NCBI RefSeq assembly: GCF_020360975.1
Contig: NW_025408677.1
Span: 1 to 64,000, forward strand
Direction of reading: 5' to 3'
Length of the DNA: 64,000 nt
Source: Hirsutella rhossiliensis
Lineage: Eukaryota > Ascomycota > Sordariomycetes > Hypocreales > Ophiocordycipitaceae
Of this stretch, positions 42,356-53,742 are shown piece after piece; the stretch's first letter is position 1, and each line of letters opens with the position of its first letter. The translations under genes and the position numbers were made by a program. Under the pieces are notes generated by a model, which saw only the letters and a list, made by a program, of their open reading frames with translations, made no database searches and was not told where the DNA came from.

Positions 42356-44479
42356 CTCACAGAAGACGCTATCGACATAGCGGATGATTCGCTCACGGTA
42401 CGCCGCCTGCTCCTCCCCGTGGGCGTCGGAAAGCATGGAGCTCAGGTGCGCGTTTCCGTGTAACCAGAGCAGCCCGTGGACGTGAAGGGATCCTCGTTCG
42501 TTGGTCTCCACGGCACCGTAGTAGTGGCCGATGCGCCCGAACACCGACTCCCCTGCATTTACGTAATGCTCGAAGAACAGCGTCATCTCCCGGTGGAAGA
42601 ACATGGCTGAGCTCATCGGGTCGGAGACGGACAGCCTCACCCGTTTGAACGACATATCGAGGCTCCGCAGGAACTCCTCGGCCGCCTCAGGGTCGCGCGT
42701 GCGGTACGCTGCCAGTCGGAGCTTCACCGGGTTCGTGATGTCGTTTGGGTTGATCGTGAACCAGATCGCAGGCACGCCGTAGCGGACGATGAGCGCCAGG
42801 ATCTTGTGCCGCATACTGAGACGGAGCTCTCTCGACATGGGCTGACGATAGCCATAGAGCGAGAGGCTCCTGAGAAGCTCTTTCACGCCGTCGTCGGTCG
42901 TCTTGCCTGTGCTCTCCAGCTCGGCTCTAGCTGCCGCTAACCCGTCTGCGGTCAGCGACCGTACGATGCGCTCCACCTTGCGGAAGTTCTTCCTCGTCAC
43001 GCTCAGCATGCTGACGCGGCGGTTCCTCGACCGCACGCCCATGTTGAAGACGAGGAATGCGAAGATGTGGTGCGTCGCGAACCGGCCGCCGTGGCGTCGC
43101 AACACCGTGTCGGCCCACGTACGAAGGCTCATGTTCCGGGATGACAGGAGGTCCTGCGCCCCCGCCTCCGCCGCCGCGCGCGTGTTGACCGAGCCTCTGC
43201 CCAACTGCGAGCTTGCTTCCTCGACCGGCCGCGGCCCTCCGACACCGAATGGTAATAGCGTGGGAAAGGTCTTTGCGAAGAAAGAAGCTTCGAACGAGTC
43301 GGCGAATTCATCCCCGCGGCGGACATGGATGAATGGTTCAGGACCATCGACGTGCCCCGGCTGCCCCCTTGCCGAGGATTCGACCCACGTCCTCGGGCCC
43401 GTACCGTCGTCGGCTGCGCCTTGGCGAACGGAATCGCATGCGAACCGCAGCTTGTCGACGTCGGCCACGTCGGGCGGTCCGTCCAACGCAAACATCCCTG
43501 ACGAGGTCACCTCGTTGACCGTCTTCGCATTATCATCGGCCTCGCCGCAGCTCTGACCACGCACCTCGTCCACCTCGCTTGCCTCTGGCTCGCCGGCCTC
43601 GCGACTCGTCGTGCTTTCCCCTTGGTTGAGCATGGCGAGGACTTCTTCGATCTCCACCGCCCCCTCGTCGTCCATGGCCCGCTCCGTGGGCGGCACGACG
43701 TGCGCCGTCCGCGTCTTCTCCCACGCCGACGGCTCGTTCCGCTCCAGGCGCTCGTACACCAACGGCGGCACCCCGTGGGCCGGGTCTCCCCAGCTCTCCA
43801 TCTCTGCCGCGTCGATCTCGATCGCGGCGTAGTGGGGGTTGTTCCTCTTCAACCAGACAAGGGCTCTCTCGACGACTCGCCGCCTCACCGATAGGAGACT
43901 CGACAGATCGCTCGGTGTCGGCCTTAGCGCCCCCTGCCACGAGACGTGGATCTCGTCCATTACCTGGAAGAGAGGGTGCGGCAGCACGTCCGTCGCCAGC
44001 TCTTGTACGTTGTTTGGGAACACCGTGATGTGGCCCTTGACGTGCTTGGGATACCTTAGCGTCTGCTTCTGGCCGCCTGAGACGTTGTACCTGGTTACGA
44101 ATCCGTAGCACGAGTTCAGCGCGATCAGCTTCTCCTCCACCGGCGTCAGGCCCTTGAGCTCATCCGGGAACGTGTGCTCACAACCGAGACGTCTATGAAG
44201 CTGCGCCGCTGGCGACAGCACACCGCACGCCAAGCGTCGAGAACACTCTGCGCAAACCGGGACAGGCTCGCCCTCGCGGAAGCAACTCCGGCACGCAAAT
44301 GGCGACCACCCAGCCTTAGGGATAGGACTTGACAACCACTGGTCCCATGCCACCTCCCTCAGCTCTTTTCTCGTGCGCTTCCGGTAGCACAGCATGCACG
44401 TCCGTATCGGCAGCGTGTCCACGTCGTGGAACGCCCGGTAGAAGCTCCGCACCGTTGATACCTTCCTCTCGTGCGGCAC
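42356..44479 (-). CDS. Helitron A3 Rep-helicase exon 1, long open part
   Basis: This is the best-preserved exon 1 of the family, open for more than 700 codons (to 42236 if the intron is read through). It contains a Cys-rich region (CMLCYRKR, CRSC, CAEC, then LHRRLGCEH) at 44220-44410 and a DUF6570-like region (LTPVEEKLIALNSCYGFVTRY near 44090-44150; HITVFPNNVQELA near 44000-44045; ALVWLKRNNPHYAAIEID near 43815-43865). The Helitron-like N domain follows (RRHGGRFATHHIFAFLVFNM near 43040-43100; WFTINPNDITNPVKLRLAAY near 42710-42765). The HUH motif is intact: NERGSLHVHGLLWLHGNAHL near 42440-42500, with the two His. The upstream start is in the frameshifted N-terminal region, so even this copy is not complete. 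Confidence 0.86.
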
Positions 44480-46878
44480 TGGTGTGCACCACGTTTGCTC
44501 GTTGGACAGCCTCTCCTTCGCGGCGAATTCCTCCCAAGGTGACGTAAGACGCCGGCCAAATCCTCCGCCTGTGACTCACGGCTCCTCTGCCTCCGATGGC
44601 CGCCTCGACTACGTTTCGCCTGGGGCTGGTCTCGGTCGGGCAGGCGGTTCCTCTTTCTCTGTTCCACGGGCTGCGCAGATATTGCCGCTGCCTCGTCTCG
44701 CCTCGGCCGATCTTGTTCTCCCGCCGCCGCCTGACGTGATGGCCGTGGTGTCAACTGTCCGGATGACTGCAAATATCCGGCTCCATCCTCCATCTCTCTA
44801 GCTTCGATTGGCTGGAGGGGATGCCCTGACGACTCGGGCCAAGTCCCGACACTGGTTGCCGGCCGACCCGGTCCCGCCTGGCGTCCGCATCGCTGCAAAT
44901 CTCCTGTCCCATCTTCTATTTCTCTAGGTTGGATTGGCCGAACGAGGGACTCCCCGACAACTCGAGACGAGATCCCGACCCTGGTTGCCGGCCGATTCCG
45001 TCCTGCCTGGCGTGGTGGCCGTGGTGGCAGCCGTCCGGATGACTGCACATCTCCTGCTCCATCCCCCACCTCCCTAGATTGGCCGCCTCGAGTACGTTTC
45101 GTCAGTGGCTCGTCTCGGTCGGGTTGCCGGTTCCTCTTTCTCTGTTCCGCTGGCCGCGAAGATCTTGCCGCAGCCTCGTCTCGCCTCGGCCGGTCTTGTT
45201 CTCCCGCCGCTGCCTCCTGATGGCCGTGGTGGCAACCGTCCGGATGAGTGTGTATCTCCGGCTCCTCTTCCATCTCTTTCGGTTGGATCGGCTGAACGAC
45301 GTACTCCTGACGACTACTCTGGGCGAGGTCCCGACCCTGATTGCCGGCCGACCCTGTCCCGCCTGGCGTCCGGGTGACTGCAAATCTCCCGCTCTGTATT
45401 TTATTTCTTTAGGTTGGATTGGCCTAATGAGGCGCTCCCTGACAACTCGAGACGAAACCCCGACACTGGTTGCCGGCCGATCCTGTGCTCCTGGGCGGCT
45501 TGAGTGTCCGTCGGGCCCTTGGGCCTCGTCTGCGCACCACCCCTTCGCTTTCTAGTCGTGCCCTCTGGACGCCCTCCACGACCCGGACGCACGATCCGCC
45601 CTCGTCCGAGGAGGTATGTCCGGCCGCGCCCTGATCCCTTTCGGCTGGATGGGTTGTTGCGGCAAGCGCTGGCTTACGTCCTCTGGCCGAGATCTTGTTA
45701 AACGTCGCGCTGCCTCTCTTTGCAGAGGCACCATCAACGCGCGCCGTATTTTTCGCGACCGACTGCCTCGCCGACTTCCCTGAGGCGACGCTCTTTCGGG
45801 TGCTTCCGCTTGCTCTCCTCCTGAGACCTCCCGGACATCGGCGCTTGCTTCGCCTCGATAGGCCGCAACCCAGGTGCCGGGCCCGCTTGACTTTCGCGGC
45901 CCAACGCCCGCTTCGGTCCTTCGTCCGTCGCGCTCGGTCTCGCCTTCGCAGTATTCCTCCTCGTAGCAGCGGCCGCTGCCCCGATGCACGACCCGGCCTC
46001 GCCAGAAGGACGATTGTGCCCGGCCACGTCCTGATCCCTTTGGGCTGGATGGGCCGGGGCGACTGCAGGCTCGCCTCTCCCAGCCGAAATCCCATCCTGC
46101 TTGTCGGTCTCCCCTCCTCTGTTCCCCGGCACCAGGTGTCCGCCTAACAAGACCCTTCAGAGTCATCCGTACGCCACCGATGAGTTGCCCAGGCCGAACG
46201 ATCTCGTGGCCACCTCCGGCCGCGACGGAAGATCCCCTGCCGCTTAGGCATTCGTTTCGCCCAACCAAGACCCTGGGGCGGGTGGTGCTTGCAGAGCAAC
46301 TATGCCTGGTGCGCCTCTCGCCACTCCTAGCCCTCATCTCCTTCGCCAACGTGTGCCGCTGCGGTACGAGGTTGTCGGCCGCTCCTCCAACACAGCGCCA
46401 ACGGACGGCGTAAGACCCCGCCTAGCCGGCTCAGCAACTACCGACCCTATTGTGGCAGCGTCTGCTTCTATGCTTGGACACCTATCACGCGCGTTTATCG
46501 CTTCTGAGCGTCGCGCCCGCCCTCCCTTCGAGGAGGCGCCATTGACGTGCGTCGTCTTTCCCGGCCAACCGCCTCGCCGACTTCCCTTGGGCAACGCTCT
46601 TTGAGTGCCTCTGCTTGTTCTCTTCGTGAGGCCTCCTCAGCCAGCGTTGCCTGCTTGGCTTCGATAGGCCGGAACCTAGGTACCGTATTAGCTTGGCTTT
46701 CATGGTCCGAGGCCCGCTTCGGCCCTTCGTCCGTTGCACTCAGTCTCCCCGCCGTAATGCTCCTCGTCGCAGCAGCGGCCGCTGCCACCGTCGCTATTTC
46801 GCACCCTCTTGCCACCAACCTAGCCTCGCGGCTAGATTCTCCCCATGCTGGTGCTTTCTTGACGGCTAGGCTCTGCAA
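44480..46878 (-). pseudogene. Helitron A3 N-terminal repeat modules
   Basis: Minus-strand frames 44359-45273, 45424-46095, 45552-46349 and 46495-46878 carry repeated modules of two sorts. One is RPIQPREIEDGTGDLQ-type, followed by GR..P.TRVG segments. The other is (F)RPIEAKQA..EEASRREQAEALKERxP, followed by RS.R. segments. Each recurs several times with frame changes between. Homologous modules precede exon 1 in A4, and two are present in A1 and A2. They are rich in Arg, Gly and Pro and probably disordered. Their role is unknown. The start codon is not identified. Confidence 0.6.
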
Positions 46879-47949
46879 CCGTACGATGGATAGGAAGCTT
46901 TCGCTCGCGATATACGCTGGGATTGCCTTGCTTCCCGGCGATGGCGTTCCGCCGTATCGCCATTCTTCCTACCAGCGGTCTGTCTCCAGCAACCTTATAG
47001 TCTTTATAACTCGGGGACAACGCGGCAGTGCTTGTCCGGGACAGACCCCTCCCTTCTCCCCCGCGGTTCCTAACTCCGCCGCCACGCGTCTTTCCCGGCG
47101 GACGGCCTCGACTAGCCCATGCGCAGGAGCTGACACCATAAAAATCTGCCTGGCGAGGTCTTCTCCTCCCTCCTCGGTTCTCCTCCGCATCTTTCTATTT
47201 GGCCGTTGCAAATAGGCGGCCAAAGGAACATTGTGCTAATCTTTCTTTTTCCTCGGTATCTCTTAGTATTCCTGCTGCACCGAAAGTAGGAATGGCCTCC
47301 TTCAGCTCGCCCTCACCTATAACGGTTGCTTCCGGTCCCCTCTTTCCCGACCTTCCCTATCAAGTGTAACCACGACCTTCCCTGCAACACCTCCCCGTGC
47401 GCTTTGTACGTGTTATATATTAGGTCGGTCTCTACCCCCCGCGAGGAGGGCAAACTAATTGGTGTACAACAGGGCGTGGAAAGGTATGACAAGGTTCCCT
47501 GTGCTGATCTTGCCTGCTTCATCCCCCGCCCCCTTATCTTCAGCCTTCTAAAACGCCCCCTGTTTATGTCCTTCCTTATTGATGTCCTCCTTTTGCATCA
47601 GGCCTCTGCTCTCCCAGGCCTGCTGGGCTTCCTCTGGACCTATCGGCAGGCTTATCTGCCGACAGCCCTAGCTTTCGGCCTCCTATGCCGCCAGCCCTGC
47701 CGGACACTTTAGTCCGCGCCGCCCTTGGTGCCTGATCGGAACCCAGCTACACGACACCACTACGCATCTCTTCAACGTCCGTTTACTTACAGCGGCAAGG
47801 CTCCTCGCCCTTCCCGGCGAATCTATGTCACCATTGATCTATCCCAAGTGCTTTCACGCTCGACTTCTTCCCTACTCCTTTCTTTCTTGACACTGAGCAC
47901 TGGTCATTTTCGTGCGCGCGACTGGCCTATCGACCTGCGTTGCTGCACC
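46879..47949. other. divergent promoter region of Helitron A3
   Basis: It separates the Rep-helicase and accessory genes. Open frames exist (for example 47326-47712 plus) but have no counterpart in A4 and no recognisable domain. TATA-like ATATATTAGG lies near 47412. Confidence 0.4.
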
Positions 47950-49225
47950 ATGTCTTCCTCTCTACCTCCCATCGATGTGCCCGCACCACACCTTCGAAAG
48001 CCGCTCGATAGCCAGAGGGCGCTGGCGGCGAGATGTCCATGGTGTTTTTCGTCCAGCCGGATTGCCCCGTTAGATTTGCCCACCAGGACGAGCACCGCAT
48101 CAAGGGTCTTAACGCCGAGGCCATGGCCCGCGTCTTGCTGCCTCCGCCCGCCTGGCTGCTCGCGATGGGATATGCGCCCTCCGATCGGAGGCCGACGATT
48201 CCCGACATCCGTCTTCTTTAGTCTCAATCTCTCGATTTACGGCCAGCCTATTGATGCCTCAAAATGGACGGAAGAGTGGTTTTTCATGAATGGCCGCGTC
48301 CACCCTACGCCCTTGCGTGGGAGATTGAGCAGCGCGACGGCCTGAGTCCGACACGGGCGGCACCCTTCTCTATACGATGCCCGCCCTTGTCGTCCGCGAC
48401 CAAGGCTACCAGCCGTAAGCCGTGCCCTGTTCCTCGCAAGTGCCAACGAAAGATACATAGCTAAGGTGGGCCTGAAGCGTTCTTCCTAGGCTCTTGGCCC
48501 TATGGACGACTTCCCTGCGTCCCGCCTATTGTTTCCTTTACCGGCCTTATCGTCGGCACCGGCCACTCCTTGCTCCGGCGGGACCTCCTGCCGGGTCTGA
48601 CGCCGCCCAGCTTAACTGTTGCGGCTTTGTCCGCCTTTCTACCTACGTCGCTCCTGGGATGCCCAATAAACTCCCCTTCAAGGGCTTCCACCCTTCCAGG
48701 TCTTCGTCATCTTCCCTATTCGCGCTAACCCCTGGGCCATCTTGTGTAAGAAGATGGCCGAGAGGCGGGACTCTCAATTCCAACCCAACGTCCCCTTTAC
48801 TTGCACAGCCAAGGTCGCCGGCCTGCTCCGTCATGACGTTATGCTCTATCCCCCAGGCTCCGACCGGGACAACGTCTTTATTGTCGTCCCGGATTCTTGG
48901 ACATTTCTCGACAAGGCCGCCGCCGCCGTCACCCCAATGACACCTCTCTACACCACAGAGGCAGCAGGCGTCCTCCCTTCCGCGGCCTTTCAGGACATGC
49001 GCGCTGCCTCTTTGTCTTTGGCCACCCTGGCACCCTCCCGCTCAGCCCTCCACCTTTGGCTTCGGCTTCGCCCTCGACCGGCCCCCCGGGGCGATGTTGC
49101 CCTGAGCCTGCCGATACGCCGACGAAACGACCGCGGCTGCTGCATAAGGCCCCGGTGCCTTCGTCTTCCCTAACCCTGGCTCATCTGCCACCCAGTCGTT
49201 CTCTGTTTCGGCTGCCTCCTTGACA
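47950..49225 (+). pseudogene. Helitron A3 accessory gene, frameshifted
   Basis: The ATG at 47950 opens MSSSLPPIDVPAPHLRKPLD, as in A4. Frame changes near 48030, 48200 and 48310 follow. Conserved blocks are VFFVQPDCPVRF, LNAEAMARVLLPPPAWL and KWTEEWFFMNGRVHP. The intron is 48415-48490 (GTAAGC donor, TTCCTAG acceptor) at the same place as in A1 and A4. Exon 2 reads KKMAERRDSQFQPNVPFTCT, KVAGLL, and NVFIVVPDSWTFLDKA at 48742-48930, then a variable Ser/Ala/Pro tail with PTKRPRL. Function unknown. Confidence 0.72.
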
Positions 49226-49545
49226 TCTAAGCCGGATAGCCCTAAACGGGTCATGTCTTAGGGACTCTTCCTCCATTCCATTGTCGCGCATGGCTTGGAC
49301 TCGCCGGCCCGTCCACTCCGAAACCGTCCCCTATCTAAGAAAGCTACCGAAACGGAATAACGATGCGAAACCATAAACTGCTACAGTTTCCTAAACGAGT
49401 AAGACAGTTAAATCTTATACTTTAAGTTAACCTACTCCTTAACCCTACCCTGGTTCTATCACTCTTTTTCACTCCGTCCTTAAGTCCCCCCTGTTCTTAC
49501 TCCATCCTCAATCCTCACGTCTGCCCCTTTTTTTTCCCTGTAGTC
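49226..49545. other. 3' flank of the A3 accessory gene
   Basis: Pyrimidine-rich, no gene recognised. In A4 the equivalent place holds the MYND zinc-finger gene. Confidence 0.5.
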
Positions 49546-49692
49546 TTTCGTTCCTCAAGGCTCTTTGCGCAACCCCCGTTGGGTTGCCTCTCCTGTGAAC
49601 GAAAAGGGCAAAGACAAAAGACGCAAGTGCCTTGAGGAACGAGGAACGAGTGACGAAAGGTTCTTAGGGTTCCTGCCTTGAGGAACGAAAGG
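49546..49692. repeat. A3/A4 junction with right and left terminal motifs
   Basis: Order: right motif TTTCGTTCCTCAAGGC (49546-49561), hairpin GCAACCC/GGGTTGC (49569-49587), an imperfect left-type motif GCCTTGAGGAACGAGG (49629-49644), then the perfect left motif of A4, GCCTTGAGGAACGAAAGG (49675-49692). Only about 110 bp separate the two elements, so the copies are directly tandem. Confidence 0.75.
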
Positions 49693-50040
49693 ATTTCTAT
49701 GCCGCGCTTTTTTGCCCCCCGAATCCGCGCCTCTGATTCGCTAGCTTTCTCGGCTTCCCGTTGGCTAGAAAAATTGCCTCTTTCGTCTTGAACGATTGCT
49801 TTTCGGTTGGCCTACAAGTTTGCCCCTGTTTTTCCCCCCTCTTTTGTGTCCTTTTTCATCCCGCTTTCCTGTTGGCCATATATGAAAGTCGTCGCCTCTC
49901 CCCCCCCCTTTTTTTTCTCGTCTTAGTCACTCTTTTTTATTTACGTCAGCTGTTCCCACTGTTCCCGCTCCCGCTCAAATTGCGCTTTCCGATTAGCCAG
50001 ACAATTGCACCGTTTCCCGCGTCTAACGTCCGATGTCATT
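49693..50040. other. 3' non-coding end of Helitron A4
   Basis: Homologous to 38376-38715 (TATGCC, CTCTGATTCGCT). Poly-T and poly-C runs near 49900. No gene. Confidence 0.5.
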
Positions 50041-52508
50041 TCATTCATATTTGTGCCTGTCGAAGGGTTCACTATTCCTACGCGTATTCGAAGTCGTCGC
50101 CGAGCCAGCGCAGCGCCTCCGGACGGTTCTGTCACTCAGTTCCTCGAGCCTCGCTTGTGCGGCCGTCATCTCCCGGGGGACCCGGTTTCCCACGAAGTCT
50201 CTCTCTTGCACCTCCGATACGAGCATGATGCCGTCGAGCGTCGGGCACCGCGACAGCTGCACGTATAGGCTGTAAGGGTCGCACTGCGAGGGGACGGCAC
50301 GTCCACCGACGTTTGTCGTCCTCGTCCCTCGCAGCTCGAGCGCGACACGCTCGAGCGTCCCGCCCTGCACCTTATAATCGGTGCACGCGAAGGCCGCGGC
50401 GCACGGCAGGCCCTTGCGGGTGACCTCCTTCTGCTGCCACGGTCGCTTCCGGTGACACTGGATCCTGACGCTCATAGGCGTCAGCAGGATCGTGCCGGGC
50501 GGCATCCCGACGAAGTGGAAGTCCTTAGTCGTCTCCGACCCTAGTATGATCGCCGCCGGCGGCCCGAAGTGGATCGCCATATCGGCCGAGATGCGATGCG
50601 CCGGGTGCACCTTGTCGACGATGACCTCGGCCGCCGTGTAGCTGGCGCCGTTCACCAGCTTCAGCCCCTGGTGGGTGTTGTGGTTCACGACGACCGGCAT
50701 CCCGGCCACAAACATAAAGACGCCCGGCACTGGGGTCGCGCTGTCGTCGCCCTGGTTTAGCATCATGATGGCCTCTTCCTCGGTCGGCAGCCCCTCCTTC
50801 CACTTATGCTCGGAGATGAAGATGCGTATCGTCAAACGTCGTTGCATCTGGAATGCTAAGCTCGCCTCCATGTTGAGATTCCACCGGTTCCTATTTAGCG
50901 GCGTGACCACGGTGATGCCTGTCTCCCACGGATTCGCCTGCCTTCCCGGTAGCATCTTGAGTTAAGGAGGTCTAGGTCGGTGTGATCCTGCACGCCCAGT
51001 CGGATCCGCTTTAGCAGCCTCTGCAGCTCCGGGTCGCCGGCGGCGCGCATCTGCTCGTCCAGCATGACGACAGTGGTGAACCGCTTCCACAGCGCGTGCG
51101 CCTTGTCGTGCTGGTGGCGCTGCTCGGCCCTGAACGAGTAGTCCTCGTCCCACGAGACGGCCGAGCTCGGCAGTAGGATCGACCTTTCCTGGACCGGGCG
51201 GAACTGGTGGAAGTCCCCGCAGAAGAGGACGATGGGGATCCCGCCGAAGTCCCGCTGCGACCCCCGCAGCTGGCAGAGCCGCTCGTTGACGGCGTGCAGC
51301 GTGCGCGCGCCGAGCATGCTTACCTCGTCGATGACGAGCACCTCCTTGTCCTGCCAGTCCATGCGGGACTCGCCGTCGACGAACCGCTCCGCCTGCCTCG
51401 GCAGCCGTACGCCGTCGACCTCCTCGCCGTGTTCGCGCCCGGCCCTTGGTCCTGGTGAAGCCGCAGGCGGGTGGATGGTGATACCGTTGACCCGGGCCGC
51501 CGCGGTCCCCGACGTCGCCGTGATCAGCAGCCGGCTCGAGATGCCCTTAGCGGCAAAGAGGCCGACGAGTGCTTCGATGACGCGCGACTTGCCGGTACCG
51601 CCCTCGCCGCCGACGAACTGACAGAGCTGGCTGACGTCGCCCCCTCCGTCTCCTCGCCGCATCAAGTCAAGGTGGCGGCATATTATGGACAAGGCGATGG
51701 CCTGTTTCCTGTTTAGCGTCAAGCGTCTCGTCAAGCCTTTTCCGGCCTCGAGGAACGAGGTCGACGGGCCGAGGCGGACTTCCATGCCGGCCTCGGCGTT
51801 ACCCGCCGTCTCCTCGGCTTCCGCCGCCGTTATCTGCACGCCTTCCTCGCCGAAGCCGGTCAGCACACTCCGCTCCGCCGCGCCACGATCGGTGCCGTGG
51901 GCCGTGGCCATGCTTTGTATACCCTGTATCATCTTCACCTCTCCTCGAGGCGCTCGTCTGCTGCGACTTGATGGCCTTGACCTGGTCCTGCGGCGGCACC
52001 GCGGCCCCGGAAAAGACCCGCCCCGGCAAGTCGATGCGCCTCCCGCCCCGTTCCTGACGATGGAGGCCTCGAGCTCGGCGGTCGAGGCCAGCGCTGACTG
52101 CTGGAAGCGGCACAGCTGCTGTATCATACCCGAGAGCTCGCGCGATCCCGCCGTGATCTGGTTCGCCCCGGCCGCGCTTCGGACGACGTCGATTAGTCGC
52201 GTTGCCTTTCCGACGTTGTCGGCCTGGTACGCCGAGGCCGCGTCGTCGTCCCCCGGGTGTCGCCCCCCCTCCTCCCCGCCTCGCCGAGAGCGCCGGCGCA
52301 ATCCCCGGCGCCGCCCGAGGCCGCCCACTGCTTGGCGTCTCGCCTCGCGTCCTCGGCGGACCGCCGGAGCAGTTGAACGTTGTCGACGAGGCACGAGATT
52401 CTCGGCGGAAGCAGCTCGCGCCCGCCTCCATATCTCATTGATGTCCCCTTCTTCTTCGCCGAGAAAGGCTTCCACGGCACAAATAGCGCAAGATGCTGGA
52501 CGGCAGCC
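50041..52508 (-). pseudogene. Helitron A4 PIF1 helicase exon, few frameshifts
   Basis: This is the best-preserved helicase of the window. The frame 52520-50895 (541 codons) holds LTLNRKQAIALSIICRHLDL near 51655-51715, Walker A GGEGGTGKSRVIEALVGLF near 51560-51615 and LLITATSGTAAARVNGITIH near 51480-51535. Walker B VLVIDEVSMLGARTLH lies near 51300-51345 and motif III PIVLFCGDFHQFRPV near 51200-51245. A short frame change near 50940 leads to 50955-50041 (304 codons) with NRNRWNLNMEASLAF, PVVVNHNTHQGLKLVNGA, FACTDYKVQGGTLERV and YVQLSRCPTLDGI. Frame changes near 52450, 52330, 52020 and 51450 affect the linker and one segment of the core. Confidence 0.9.
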
Positions 52509-52601
52509 CTGCGACGGCACAATAAGTGTAAGTCAGCCAGCCCCCCGCGGCGTCGCAACCCCCCCTCTCTTCACTCGGCCACTTTGCCCGCCCGCACTTA
52601 C
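52509..52601 (-). other. intron 2 of A4 Rep-helicase
   Basis: Minus strand: GTAAGTGCGG donor at 52601, GGCTGACTTAC branch near 52530, CGTCGCAG acceptor at 52509. Confidence 0.8.
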
Positions 52602-53671
52602 CTGCGATGAGCCGATTCCTCGTCGTCCTGCTCGAAATCCTTGCTTAGGTAGCCGTCGAGGCAGACGACGGCGTACTTTCCCGGCCGCCTTAGCACCTGG
52701 ACCCAGTCTTTACCGGCCACCCAGCCGCTCTCGAACGGCACCTCTCCCCAGCCGCCGGAGCAGCCGGCCTTGCCGACGCGTTGGAGCCTGACGAGCGAAA
52801 CATAGTCGTATAGGCACAAGCCTCGTAGGACATGTCCGCGATGATGATAGGCCTCGGCGAAACTGATCCTCTCGCCTGCTTGTTCGACGACGACCGACTC
52901 GTCCGCGACGGACACGTCTTCGACCGCCGCGGTGCCGCTCTGCTGCCGAAGGTGTCGCCAGAGCCTCGAGACGTGCCAGTATAGCACCGACACGTTCAGG
53001 TACGCCCAGGCGCTGCTTCCCGAGAACTCGCTCGGGTGTCCCAGCAGATGGGCGACGACCTCGACTTGCGACAGCGCCCGCTCCGTGAACACCCGATTCG
53101 CCACTCTCGAGAAACTGCCGCGTCTTGTTTTCCTTCCATCGCCGTCGCCGACGACGCCGCTACTTACGTCATCCCCGGCACCCGGCTGACTACCGGCCGA
53201 CACGACGGGCAGCAGTTCGGCGGCGGCGGCGACGCGCTTCCACGTCGGGTCCTCCACCTTAGTCGCGTAATTGGTCACGTAGTAGACGAGCGCCATGGTC
53301 TTCCGCTGCGTCGCTATAAAGGAAATGTCGTGGTTGTGACGGAGCCCGACGGCGATGGCCTTGTTCCACCGGTTCACCATGGGATGTGTTCTGCGGATCC
53401 GCAGCACGCCGTCCGCTGACAGGGTCGTCTCCTCGACCCGCTCCCACGGTGCCTTAAAGCGACAGAGGTCGGCGCCCTTCCGCCCCTTGCTGCCGAGGGA
53501 GTACTTGACGCATGTCGGGCTGTGGGTATGGATCTGGGTCGCGCCGGCGCAGAAGTTGGCTTCCTCCTCGAACGAGGCCGAGAACTGATCGGCCCTGTTC
53601 AGCAGGGACGAGATATCGGACGTCACCGAACGCTCTGCCTCGACGGCGCAGAACCCTTCCTGGTCCAGGTC
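52602..53671 (-). CDS. Helitron A4 Rep-helicase exon 2 (Rep tyrosines)
   Basis: Open across the exon (53626-52598). It starts after the acceptor with a DQEGFCAVEAERSVTSDISS-type segment, then EEANFCAGATQIHTHSPTCV (Cys/His) and NRWNKAIAVGLRHNHDISFI. The two-tyrosine Rep motif YYVTNYATKVEDPTW lies near 53240-53285, and VFTERALSQVEVVAHLLGHP and VCLDGYLSKDFEQDD complete the exon, ending at the donor at 52601. This is an intact exon, though the whole gene is broken elsewhere. Confidence 0.85.
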
Positions 53672-53742
53672 CTAGTTTCCCCGCGTCAGCCCGCGTCCTC
53701 TTCTCCCACGACTATTTCGTACGACGCCCCGCCGTTCCTTAC
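53672..53742 (-). other. intron 1 of A4 Rep-helicase
   Basis: Minus strand: GAG/GTAAGG donor at 53742, GGCTGACGC branch at 53684-53692, AACTAG acceptor at 53672; 71 bp. Confidence 0.8.

Larger units (their letters stand above)
38358..49628 (-). mobile_element. Helitron A3 (family A, minus strand)
   Basis: An 11.2-kb unit has left motif GCCTTGAGGAACGAAAGG at 38358-38375 and right motif TTTCGTTCCTCAAGGC at 49546-49561, followed by CTCTTTGCGC and a 7-bp hairpin (GCAACCC/GGGTTGC). The Rep-helicase gene is on the minus strand (about 46880 to 38716), the accessory gene on the plus strand (47950-49225). It is followed head to tail by A4 and A5. Confidence 0.82.

Noticed and set aside
42903..43556. 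217-codon plus-strand frame, with a similar one at 54293-54907
   Set aside because: Antisense of the conserved Helitron-like N region; GC-rich genes give long shadows on the other strand.
47326..47712. 128-codon plus-strand frame between the two genes of A3
   Set aside because: No counterpart in A1 or A4 and no domain; treated as promoter region.
49661..49672. Single TTAGGG near a Helitron junction
   Set aside because: Only one isolated unit; no telomere repeat array, so no claim of a chromosome end.
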